Positions 1 to 7,407 of a DNA stretch of 12,602 nucleotides are shown here, piece by piece. A model generated the notes under the pieces. It did not search any database. It saw only the letters and a list, made by a program, of their open reading frames with translations, and had not been told where the DNA came from. Source of the DNA: an uncultured Oscillospiraceae bacterium (GTDB taxonomy: Bacteria > Bacillota > Clostridia > Oscillospirales > Oscillospiraceae); NCBI GenBank assembly GCA_934572365.1, contig CAKTKX010000021.1, positions 1-12,602 on the forward strand, written 5' to 3'. Position 1 is the stretch's first letter. Each line of letters opens with the position of its first letter. Made by a program: the position numbers and the translations under genes.

Positions 1-1
1 A

Positions 2-61
2 AAGAAAAAGGACGGCTGCTGCGGGGATTGCTCCCAATGCGGCGGCTGCTGCAAAAAATAA
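2..61 (+). CDS. C-terminal end of a Cys-rich protein (partial)
   Basis: Only the last 19 codons and a TAA stop (59-61) are in the window. They read KKKDGCCGDCSQCGGCCKK: six Cys in 19 residues, between lysines. Such tails occur in small Clostridia membrane proteins, for example the FeoB-associated Cys-rich family, where a single N-terminal membrane helix is followed by a basic, Cys/Gly-rich cytosolic tail that may bind metal. The helix and start lie outside the window, so this assignment is a guess from the tail alone. A strong hairpin terminator starts five bases after the stop, which supports this being a real gene end. Confidence 0.5.
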   Translation, partial: KKKDGCCGDCSQCGGCCKK

Positions 62-64
62 ACG

Positions 65-104
65 ACCCGCTGTCATCCGATTTTGGTGGATGACAGCGGG
101 TTTT
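65..104. terminator. Bidirectional intrinsic terminator
   Basis: A perfect 13-bp stem is formed by CCCGCTGTCATCC (66-78) and GGATGACAGCGGG (88-100) with a 9-base loop; A65-T101 adds one more pair. On the plus strand it is followed by TTTT. On the minus strand it is followed by TCG and then a T-rich run (complement of the A-rich 51-62). It therefore can end both the Cys-rich gene on its left and sdaA, which converges from the right and stops at 114. Confidence 0.9.
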
Positions 105-113
105 CGTACTATA

Positions 114-1331
114 TTACTGCTTTTTCCGCCGGTTATACAGCTTGGCAAGGCCGCCCTCGCTGGTTTCCCGGAAGCGGTGATCCAGATTGACGCCGGTTTC
201 CCGCATGGCACGGCACACCATGTCGTAGCTGATGTTCCGGGAGCCGGTGAGAAAATAGCTCAGGTTGCAGGCGTTCATGGCGCGGACCGCGGCGACGGCG
301 TTGCGCTCGATGCAGGGGATCTGCACCAGACCGCAGATGGGGTCGCAGGTCAGACCCAGATGATGCTCCATGGCGACCTCCGCGGCGTATTCCACCTGAT
401 CCAGATCCTGGTGATACAGCTCTGCCAGCGCCGCCGCGGCCATGGAGCAGGCGGTGCCGATCTCCGCCTGACAGCCGCACTCCGCCCCGGAGATGGAAGC
501 GTTGGTCTTGGTCAGGTTGCCGATGATGCCGGCGGTGGCAAGCCCCCGGCAAATCTGCGCGTCGGTAAAGCCCTTCGTCACCTGGGCATATTTGAGGACG
601 GCGGGCAGTACGCCGCAGGCGCCGCAGGTGGGGGCGGTGACGATGGTGCCGTTGTCCGCATTCTGCTCGGCGACGGCGTAGGCGTAGGCGGCGATCATCT
701 GGAATTCCTTCATGGCGGGGTTTTCGTCATCGGGGTGCTGCTCGTACAGGTACTTTGCCTTGCGCTGGACGTTCAGACCGCCGGGGAGCACGCCGGTTTT
801 GGAAAGACCCTCGTCGATGGACTGCTTCATGGTCTGCCAGACGTCCAGAAGAAAAGCCCAGATCTCCGGCCCTTCGTTCAGCTCCACGTAGTCACTGAGA
901 GTCTGGATGTAGCGCCACTTGCAGAAATCGGCGATCTCCGCGAAGGAATGCTCCACGTAGACCTCTTCGCTCTCGGCGTCCGTCCGGCCGGGGATGCGGA
1001 TGTCGCCGCCGCCAATGGATTCCACCCGCAGCCTGTCCGTTTCCGCCCCGTTTTTCAGAGCGATCAGGTCCATGGTGTTGGGATGGGCGGAGGCGGGGAG
1101 CGTCTCGTCGGAGAACACGATCTCCGTGGGGACGGGGGCGAGGACTTCCCGTAGCACCCGGTCGGTGCCGTGACCTACGCCGGTTTTGCTCAGAGAGCCG
1201 TAGAGGATCACCCGGAAGCCGTCGGCCTGCGGGTGGGCGTTCTTAAAATAGTTCGCGGCACGTTCCGGCCCCATGGTGTGGGAGGACGAGGGGCCTTTGC
1301 CGGTTTTGTAAATTTCACGGATAGATTTCAT
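114..1331 (-). CDS. sdaA: L-serine dehydratase, single-chain, Fe-S dependent
   Basis: This enzyme deaminates L-serine to pyruvate and ammonia using an oxygen-sensitive [4Fe-4S] cluster rather than PLP; it is cytosolic. The 405 residues hold the N-terminal beta domain (about 1-125, with GPSSSHTMGP at 13-22) and the C-terminal alpha domain (about 140-400) in one chain. Many Firmicutes split these into SdaAA and SdaAB. Cys-rich family motifs are visible: TAPTCGACGVLP (232-243), the stretch at 281-300 with C285, C287 and C295, and CDPICGLVQIPC (329-340). The cluster ligands should be among these Cys. It is somewhat shorter than the E. coli single-chain enzyme (about 454). The ATG at 1331 follows GGAGG with a 7-base spacer; that SD lies in a GGAGGTTCCTCC palindrome. 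A good promoter is found at 1394-1422. Confidence 0.95.
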   Translation of the reverse strand: MKSIREIYKTGKGPSSSHTMGPERAANYFKNAHPQADGFRVILYGSLSKTGVGHGTDRVLREVLAPVPTEIVFSDETLPASAHPNTMDLIALKNGAETDRLRVESIGGGDIRIPGRTDAESEEVYVEHSFAEIADFCKWRYIQTLSDYVELNEGPEIWAFLLDVWQTMKQSIDEGLSKTGVLPGGLNVQRKAKYLYEQHPDDENPAMKEFQMIAAYAYAVAEQNADNGTIVTAPTCGACGVLPAVLKYAQVTKGFTDAQICRGLATAGIIGNLTKTNASISGAECGCQAEIGTACSMAAAALAELYHQDLDQVEYAAEVAMEHHLGLTCDPICGLVQIPCIERNAVAAVRAMNACNLSYFLTGSRNISYDMVCRAMRETGVNLDHRFRETSEGGLAKLYNRRKKQ

Positions 1332-1359
1332 GGAGGAACCTCCAAATGTCTTGTCTTTA

Positions 1360-1375
1360 CGCCGGAAAACCGGCG
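1360..1375 (-). other. Leader hairpin of sdaA
   Basis: CGCCGG (1360-1365) and CCGGCG (1370-1375) form a 6-bp stem with a four-base loop in the 5' leader of the sdaA transcript, between the predicted promoter and the SD. No U-run follows it on the minus strand, so it is not an intrinsic terminator. It may only stabilise the message. Confidence 0.4.
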
Positions 1376-1393
1376 GGGATTTCTTTCCCGTTT

Positions 1394-1422
1394 AGTATAG
1401 CAAATTCGGGAGGAAATTACAA
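1394..1422 (-). promoter_or_regulatory. Predicted sigma-A promoter of sdaA
   Basis: On the minus strand, TTGTAA (1417-1422) and TATACT (1394-1399) are separated by exactly 17 bases. Both boxes match the housekeeping consensus well and lie about 60 bases before the sdaA start. The -35 box overlaps the stop codon of the upstream small gene (1417-1419), so sdaA can be read from this promoter and, if nothing stops it, from the small gene's promoter too. Confidence 0.75.
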
Positions 1423-1584
1423 TGGGTTTTCCTCCCGGTTTTGCAGTGCCTCCAGACTCAGTTCCCCCGCCAGCTTGTAAAGGCTGTCACAGAGCACCTG
1501 CTCCAACGGCAGTCCTGCCCAGTCGGCGACCCGGGAATAAAACAGAGCCACGGTCGGCTCCAAGTACAGCGTAACCTTTGTCAT
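1417..1584 (-). CDS. Small ribbon-helix-helix-like protein, 55 aa
   Basis: Read on the minus strand, ATG at 1584-1582 opens a 55-codon frame ending in TAA at 1419-1417. An AGGAGG with a 5-base spacer precedes the ATG. The protein starts MTKVTLYLEP, an alternating hydrophobic strand. Two predicted helices follow, about residues 11-24 and 26-48, split by a Gly-Leu-Pro turn at 26-28. Strand-helix-helix in about 50 residues is the layout of MetJ/Arc-type DNA-binding proteins, but the N-terminal strand is less basic than usual and I do not recognise a named family. It lies just upstream of sdaA in the same direction, so a regulatory link is possible but inferred. It could instead be an antitoxin-like orphan. 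Confidence 0.6.
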   Translation of the reverse strand: MTKVTLYLEPTVALFYSRVADWAGLPLEQVLCDSLYKLAGELSLEALQNREENPL

Positions 1585-1653
1585 AAGCGCCTCCTGAGCG
1601 GAAAATTTTTATGAAAAACATCTGCTTCATCCTATGCAGACCCTTGACAATGG

Positions 1654-1662
1654 TGCTATAAT
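1654..1662 (+). promoter_or_regulatory. Predicted extended -10 promoter of proS
   Basis: TGCTATAAT (TGn plus a perfect TATAAT at 1657-1662) lies about 40 bases before the proS start; its upstream -35 region (around 1634-1639) is poor, as is usual for extended -10 promoters. An overlapping alternative is TTGACA (1644-1649), 17 bases, then TATCAA (1667-1672). Either gives a leader of only about 20-35 bases, too short for a T-box. Confidence 0.65.
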
Positions 1663-1700
1663 AGAGTATCAAGATTTGGCATTCTGAGAGGATGAGGAAT

Positions 1701-3137
1701 ATGGCAAAAGAGAAAAAGGTGGAGCAGATCACCGACATGGAGGTCGATTTTGCGCAGTGGTACACGGACGTGTGCCGGAAGGCCGAGCTGGTGGAGTACG
1801 CCTCCGTCAAGGGCTTTACCATCCTGCGCCCCTATGGCTACGCTATCTGGGAGAACATGCAGCGGATCATGGACGGCGAATTCAAAAAGACCGGCCATGA
1901 GAACGTGGCAATGCCCGTGCTGATCCCGGAGAGCCTGCTGAAAAAGGAAGGCGAGCTGGTCAACGGATTCGCTCCCGAGGTGGCCTGGGTCACCATGGGC
2001 GGCAGTGAGAAGCTGGAAGAGCGTCTGGCCTTCCGTCCCACCTCCGAGACCATGTTCTGCGACCATTGGTCGAACATTCTGCAAACCTACCGGCAGCTGC
2101 CTATGCTCTATAACCAGTGGTGCTCCGTCATCCGCTGGGAGAAGACCACCCGTCCCTTCCTGCGTTCCCGGGAATTCTGGTGGCAGGAGGGTCATACCAT
2201 CCATGAGACCGCCGAGGAGGCCAAGGCCGAGACGGAGCAGCAGCTGAACTGCTATGCCGATTTCTTTGAAAATGTTCTGGCCATCCCCGTGGTGCCCGGC
2301 CAGAAGACCGAGAAGGAGAAGTTCGCCGGCGCCGAAGCGACCTACACCGTGGAGTGCATGATGAAGGATCACAAGGCGCTCCAGGGCGCGACCTCCCACT
2401 ATTTCGGCGATAAGTTCAGCCGCGCCTACAACGTCACCTTTACCGGCCGGGACAACAAGCAGCAGTACCCCTTCCAGACCTCCTGGGGCAGCACGACCCG
2501 GATGATCGGCGCGGTGATCATGACCCACGGCGACAACAACGGTCTGGTTCTGCCCCCCAAGATCGCCCCCATTCAGGTTATCATTCTGCCCATCGCCCAG
2601 CACAAGCCCGGCGTTCTGGAAGCGGCGGCGCAGCTGAAAGAGCGTCTGGTGAACGCCGGATTCCGGGTGAAGGTGGACGATTCCGACAACTCCATGGGCT
2701 GGAAGTGCGCCGAGTACGAGATGAAGGGTGTGCCTCTGCGGGTAGAGTGCGGCCCGAGAGATCTGGAGAACGGCCAGTGCATTCTGGTGCGTCGGAACGA
2801 CGGCGAGAAGACCGTGATCAAGCTGGAAGACCTGGAACAAGCCGTGGAAGCCCAGCTGGAGCTGGTGCAGAAGGGCATGTACGAGAAGGCAAAGAAGAAT
2901 CTGGAGGAGCATATCTACGAGGCGCACTCCATTGAGGAAGCCAAGGAGCTTCAGCAGAAGAACGGCGGCTTCATCAAGACCATGTGGTGCGGCGACGAAG
3001 CGTGTGAGCTGAAGATGAAAGAGATTGCCGGAATGTCCTCCCGGTGTATGCCGCTCAAGCAGGAGCATCTGAGCGACACCTGCGCCTGCTGCGGAAAGCC
3101 CGCTAAGCACATGATCTACTGGGGCGTTGCGTACTAA
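1701..3137 (+). CDS. proS: Prolyl-tRNA synthetase, type 3 (archaeal/eukaryote-like)
   Basis: Charges tRNA-Pro with proline in the cytosol. It is a class II synthetase of the short form that lacks the inserted editing domain of the E. coli type and has a C-terminal zinc-binding domain. Counting from the ATG at 1692, the class II core shows RPTSE at 115-119, motif 2 at about 148-171 (RWEKTTRPFLRSREF) and motif 3 at 263-281 (TSWGSTTR onward). The anticodon-binding domain runs from about 291 to 395. The C-terminal domain has C433, C438, C464, C466 and C467 as zinc ligand candidates and ends in the Tyr typical of the type. I prefer the ATG at 1701 (478 aa) to that at 1692 (481 aa): GAGAGG at 1686-1691 is 9 bases from 1701 but abuts 1692. 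No terminator is seen before the next gene, so read-through is likely. Confidence 0.96.
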   Translation: MAKEKKVEQITDMEVDFAQWYTDVCRKAELVEYASVKGFTILRPYGYAIWENMQRIMDGEFKKTGHENVAMPVLIPESLLKKEGELVNGFAPEVAWVTMGGSEKLEERLAFRPTSETMFCDHWSNILQTYRQLPMLYNQWCSVIRWEKTTRPFLRSREFWWQEGHTIHETAEEAKAETEQQLNCYADFFENVLAIPVVPGQKTEKEKFAGAEATYTVECMMKDHKALQGATSHYFGDKFSRAYNVTFTGRDNKQQYPFQTSWGSTTRMIGAVIMTHGDNNGLVLPPKIAPIQVIILPIAQHKPGVLEAAAQLKERLVNAGFRVKVDDSDNSMGWKCAEYEMKGVPLRVECGPRDLENGQCILVRRNDGEKTVIKLEDLEQAVEAQLELVQKGMYEKAKKNLEEHIYEAHSIEEAKELQQKNGGFIKTMWCGDEACELKMKEIAGMSSRCMPLKQEHLSDTCACCGKPAKHMIYWGVAY

Positions 3138-3160
3138 AGAAATTGGAGAGGGAGACGACT

Positions 3161-4921
3161 GTGATAAGAAGGGAGAGACTTGCTGGCCGTATAAAGGGAA
3201 GTGCTGTAATCCTTTGGGGTCAGGTCGCGCTAATTGCTCTCTGGATGCTTTCGTTTGACAAGTTTGAGTATGCATCCCTGGACTATCTGTTTTGCGGTGT
3301 AGTCGGATTATTCTGCCTGTGGAAAAATCAGGGAATAATCAGGGGGGGGGGGGGTATTGTCCTCTCGCTGGCATTCTCTTTAAGCGTTGTGCTGTCCAAC
3401 TATGATCGGTTCGTGCCGACGCACAATATTTACAGTATTGTGCAGATGGGGATTTCTGCGCCGGGCGGCTTCCTGGTATGCGGACATATTCTCAGTTGGG
3501 CAATGAACCGGCAGGCTTCTTATGCGGACGAGGGCAGGAAGACTCCTGTCAGGGTGTTCCTATTGAGCATGGCGGGAATTTTGGCGGTGTACTGGATGTA
3601 CCTGTTTTCCAGCGCATTCCCCGGCTTCTTCAGCCCAGATACATCCGCCGCTTTTGCGGAAATCCAGAAAGGTGTCTACAGCGCTCGGAATCCGGTGTAT
3701 TATACGTTCTTTATCGAGGGCTGCCTGCGGATTGGATACTTGCTTGGGAGAACTGGAAACGATGCGCTTGTGATTTACTCGCTTGTGCAAACGTCCGTGA
3801 TGGCGGCGTGCTTTGCTTATGTGCTGGTAACGCTCCATGAGCGGAATGTATCTTCTAATTGGCTGTTTGCGCTGGGTGCAATCTATGCGGTTGCGCCATG
3901 CTATCTTTGCACAGCTGTCTCTATTTGGAAAGATACTCCATTCAGCATTGCGGCTGCATTCATTTGCATTGCATGGTATAGAATCGTAATGAAGGTTGGA
4001 AATTCCGCTGGTAATTACAGCGTTTATGCTATCAGCGCGATTGTCTTCTGCCTTTCCAGAACAAACGGATGGTATTCCTTCCTCGCGGTAACCTTGATTG
4101 TGCTTGCTTTTGCCAGCCTGAGAAATTGGAAGTTGCTTGGTATTTCCGCAGCGGTTCTTTTTGGCACATGGATCCTTCTGAACCCGGTGCTGGACAGGAT
4201 TGGCTCCAGTGGGATAGATTATCTGGAAATACTAAGTACACCCCTGCAGCAGATTTCCAGGGTCATTTGGAGCGGTTACGATTTGCAGCCTAAGGACGTC
4301 GCACTTTTGGGGAAGGTTCTTGATATGGAAATGGTCGCTGAGAAATTCGAGCTGGCTACTGTGGATCCCATCAAGTTCAAGTGCTTCCGGGGTGAAAACA
4401 TGGCGTTCTTTCAAGAGCATTTTGGGGAATATGCAGAGTTGTGGCTGCGCTGGGCGGTTCGGTATCCGGTAGATTTCCTGCAGGCTTGGATAGATTTAAC
4501 AAAGGGGTACTGGAGTATTGGATGGGAATATTATGACTATCATTGTTTGGCATCTTTGAGTGAATACGTGCCCTTGGGGTTTGAACCGACTCGGTTTTAC
4601 GGTTCATTTTCTCAAGGACTCAATCAATTACTTGAGGGTATGGAGAAATCGGCTCTGCTACGACCTTTCTTTAGTAGCGGACTTCAGTTCTGGACTTTAC
4701 TTGGATGTATGTTAATACAGGGGAGGAATAGACGTAAGAGCTGGGTCGTTGGAATTCCGGCATTGGTGATTCTGGCTGGGCTTTGGCTTTGCACGCCGTT
4801 CTTTTGCTTGTACCGATACGCTTATGTTATCGCATTTATTGTGCCGTTTGCGGTTTGCGAAACGGCCGTTAGTCTGCAACTGCCTTGCGTGGAAAAATCC
4901 AATGATGGAGAAAACGGGTAG
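3161..4921 (+). CDS. Polytopic membrane protein, DUF6020/GT-C-like
   Basis: A 586-residue integral membrane protein with roughly 11-13 hydrophobic segments, among them residues 13-30, 42-54, 64-79, 99-114, 131-150, 205-224, 260-275, 304-319, 325-340 and 528-569. A large loop at about 350-500 is polar. PGFFSPDT (154-161), followed by NPVYYT (177-182), and WKDTPF (256-261) resemble the SPDS...HP...KD pattern of DUF6020-type and other GT-C-like lipid-linked sugar transferases; substrate unknown. I chose GTG at 3161 because GGAGAGGGAG ends 6 bases before it; a TTG at 3143 in the same frame overlaps that SD. Residues 61-65 are encoded by a run of 13 G. The gene starts 23 bases after proS and is likely co-transcribed. 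It is visibly richer in A+T at wobble positions than its neighbours, suggesting acquisition by transfer. Confidence 0.8.
   Translation: MIRRERLAGRIKGSAVILWGQVALIALWMLSFDKFEYASLDYLFCGVVGLFCLWKNQGIIRGGGGIVLSLAFSLSVVLSNYDRFVPTHNIYSIVQMGISAPGGFLVCGHILSWAMNRQASYADEGRKTPVRVFLLSMAGILAVYWMYLFSSAFPGFFSPDTSAAFAEIQKGVYSARNPVYYTFFIEGCLRIGYLLGRTGNDALVIYSLVQTSVMAACFAYVLVTLHERNVSSNWLFALGAIYAVAPCYLCTAVSIWKDTPFSIAAAFICIAWYRIVMKVGNSAGNYSVYAISAIVFCLSRTNGWYSFLAVTLIVLAFASLRNWKLLGISAAVLFGTWILLNPVLDRIGSSGIDYLEILSTPLQQISRVIWSGYDLQPKDVALLGKVLDMEMVAEKFELATVDPIKFKCFRGENMAFFQEHFGEYAELWLRWAVRYPVDFLQAWIDLTKGYWSIGWEYYDYHCLASLSEYVPLGFEPTRFYGSFSQGLNQLLEGMEKSALLRPFFSSGLQFWTLLGCMLIQGRNRRKSWVVGIPALVILAGLWLCTPFFCLYRYAYVIAFIVPFAVCETAVSLQLPCVEKSNDGENG
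3342..3354 (+). repeat. Poly-G tract (13 G), possible phase-variation switch
   Basis: An uninterrupted run of 13 G lies inside the membrane-protein gene at codons 61-65 (Arg then four Gly). With 13 G the full 586-residue frame is open. With 12 G the frame stops at TAA 3381-3383; with 14 G it stops at TGA 3403-3405. Only lengths of 10, 13, 16 and so on are ON. This is the layout of slipped-strand contingency genes. The length could also be a sequencing or assembly error. Confidence 0.85.
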
Positions 4922-5009
4922 TGGATAGATATGCTTTGCAGTGGGCGTGCAACTTGGCTTAGAACGAATTTTTGGCTCGTTGTCGGCTGTGAGATTCTGT
5001 AAAATCGTG

Positions 5010-5035
5010 GCAGACCTGCCCGCAGGCAGGTCTGC
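5010..5035. other. Strong intergenic hairpin
   Basis: GCAGACCTGCC (5010-5020) and GGCAGGTCTGC (5025-5035) form a perfect 11-bp stem with a four-base loop, CGCA. It lies between the membrane-protein gene and the P-loop kinase gene. No T-run follows on either strand, so it is not a classical intrinsic terminator. It might be an mRNA-stability element or a dispersed palindromic repeat unit. The rest of the gap (4922-5009) holds nothing clear. Confidence 0.6.
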
Positions 5036-5043
5036 TTCAGGGG

Positions 5044-5057
5044 ATGTAAGTTTACAT
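5044..5057. promoter_or_regulatory. Small dyad, candidate operator
   Basis: ATGTAAGTTTACAT is a perfect 6-bp inverted repeat with a 2-base centre, six bases before the SD of the P-loop kinase gene. Its size and place fit a repressor half-site pair, but no cognate regulator is visible here, and short AT-rich dyads also arise by chance. Confidence 0.3.
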
Positions 5058-5070
5058 AATATGGAGGAAT

Positions 5071-5589
5071 ATGGAGAAAATTCTGATTATTGGCTGCTCC
5101 GGCAGCGGAAAATCCACCCTTGCCGTGGCTTTGGGAGAAAAGCTGGGCTTGCCGGTGGTGCATCTTGACCAGCTGTGGTGGAAAGAGGGCTGGAAGAATG
5201 TGACCCGGGAGGAATTTGACTCCCGGCTGGCCATGGCGATGAACATGGACGGATGGATCATCGACGGAAATTACAGCCGCACCATGGAAATGCGGCTGGC
5301 GAAATGCGACACCGTTATCTATTTGGATTTTAACCGCTGGGCGTGCCTGCGGGGGATGTGCAAGCGGGTGTTCGGCAATTACGGGAAGGTGCGTCCCGAC
5401 ATGGCGCAGGGCTGCCCGGAACGGTTCGATCCGTCCTTTGTGAAATGGATTTGGGATTACAACAAAAACAACCGGGTGCAAAATTATATGTACCTCGCCA
5501 AGACGAAGCACGCCAAGGCGATCGTTCTGAAAAACCGGAAGGAGGTCAGGGCATTCCTCCGGAATCTGGGGGACACGCTGCCCGATTGA
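5071..5589 (+). CDS. P-loop kinase-like 'topology modulation' protein (FlaR-like)
   Basis: A 172-residue cytosolic P-loop NTPase of the adenylate/shikimate-kinase type. The Walker A motif GCSGSGKST is at residues 8-16 of an N-terminal strand-loop-helix. HLDQLWWKEGW (31-41) and GWIIDGNYS (60-69 region) are characteristic of the family annotated as 'DNA topology modulation protein FlaR' or simply AAA family ATPase. That name is historical; the phosphoryl acceptor is unknown. Length is normal for the family (about 165-185). The ATG follows GGAGG with a short 3-base gap; an earlier ATG at 5061 is in another frame and ends nowhere useful. It may be read from proS or from its own weak promoter; none is clear. 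Confidence 0.85.
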   Translation: MEKILIIGCSGSGKSTLAVALGEKLGLPVVHLDQLWWKEGWKNVTREEFDSRLAMAMNMDGWIIDGNYSRTMEMRLAKCDTVIYLDFNRWACLRGMCKRVFGNYGKVRPDMAQGCPERFDPSFVKWIWDYNKNNRVQNYMYLAKTKHAKAIVLKNRKEVRAFLRNLGDTLPD

Positions 5590-5598
5590 AGCCCAATA

Positions 5599-5636
5599 TA
5601 AAAAAGTACAGCCCCAACCGTCAGGTTGGGGCTGTA
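5599..5636 (-). terminator. Intrinsic terminator of gdhA
   Basis: TACAGCCCCAACC (5607-5619) and GGTTGGGGCTGTA (5624-5636) form a perfect 13-bp stem with a GTCA loop. Read on the minus strand it is followed by C and six T (5600-5605), so it ends gdhA, whose stop is 15 bases before it. On the plus strand no T-run follows, yet the stem may also slow transcription arriving from the P-loop kinase gene. Confidence 0.9.
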
Positions 5637-5650
5637 GAGATATTGAAGTC

Positions 5651-7069
<1,419 letters not shown>

Positions 7070-7098
7070 TCATTGCGAGACTGCATTTTCCACGAAAC

Positions 7099-7136
7099 CG
7101 CCAATCCGGAAAGGAGGAAAGAAAGCGGATTTGGCG
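7099..7136. other. Imperfect hairpin downstream of the small membrane gene
   Basis: CGCCAATCCG (7099-7108) pairs with CGGATTTGGCG (7126-7136) apart from one bulged T, enclosing a purine-rich 17-base loop. It starts four bases after the stop of the small membrane gene on the minus strand. No clean T-run follows, so terminator function is uncertain. Confidence 0.35.
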
Positions 7137-7139
7137 TGC

Positions 7140-7328
7140 TTATTCACTGTCAACCCGCTCTGCATTTTTATATTTTCTGTATATCTTAACGCTCAATGCT
7201 CCAAGAATAACAGGAATTGCAATATGAATGTAGGTTATAGACGGGTTTCCCCCAATCCGCATCCACGCAAGACCAATGGCTAACACAGTAAAAACGGCTG
7301 CCATTCCAAAGGCAATCCACTTCTTCAT
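7140..7328 (-). CDS. Small two-helix membrane protein, 62 aa
   Basis: A 62-residue protein with a Lys-Lys start and two predicted membrane helices at about 4-25 and 31-50, ending in a basic then acidic tail (KIYRKYKNAERVDSE). This gives a hairpin with the charged C-terminus probably inside by the positive-inside rule. AAGGAG lies about 9 bases before the ATG, which supports real translation. I recognise no family. A weak candidate promoter is upstream (TTGGAA 7375-7380, 18 bases, TACACT 7351-7356 on the minus strand). It is flanked by gdhA and the cysteine desulfurase, with no evident functional link. The stretch 7052-7139 below it holds the gdhA promoter and an imperfect hairpin only. Confidence 0.65.
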   Translation of the reverse strand: MKKWIAFGMAAVFTVLAIGLAWMRIGGNPSITYIHIAIPVILGALSVKIYRKYKNAERVDSE

Positions 7329-7369
7329 ACAATCACGCTCCTTGTGTTATAGTGTAGTGGTTACTGAAG

Positions 7370-7407
7370 CCCTTTTCCAAAGTCCTAGGCGGGAATATTG
7401 GAAAGGG
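7370..7407 (-). other. Hairpin right after the cysteine desulfurase stop
   Basis: On the minus strand CCCTTTCCAA (7398-7407) pairs with TTGGAAAAGGG (7370-7380) with one bulge and a loop containing the palindrome CCTAGG. It begins at the base after the stop codon of the desulfurase gene. It could mark the end of the mnmE operon, but lacks a T-run. Confidence 0.4.

Noticed and set aside
90..1154. Plus-strand open frame of 354 codons opposite sdaA
   Set aside because: It is antisense to a clear serine dehydratase, begins inside the terminator hairpin and has no recognisable domain.
1585..1700. T-box or other riboswitch before proS
   Set aside because: The predicted promoter leaves a leader of only about 20-35 bases, with no room for specifier and antiterminator stems.
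3143..3160. TTG start for the membrane protein
   Set aside because: It would overlap its own SD; GTG at 3161 has GGAGAGGGAG at good spacing.
1656..3275. Minus-strand open frame of 539 codons opposite proS
   Set aside because: It is antisense to proS, whose motifs are complete, and reads as Leu/His/Gly-rich shadow sequence without a plausible SD or domain.
5000..5005. TAAAAT as -10 of a promoter for the P-loop kinase gene
   Set aside because: The nearest -35-like boxes are 14 or 22 bases away; spacing is unsuitable.
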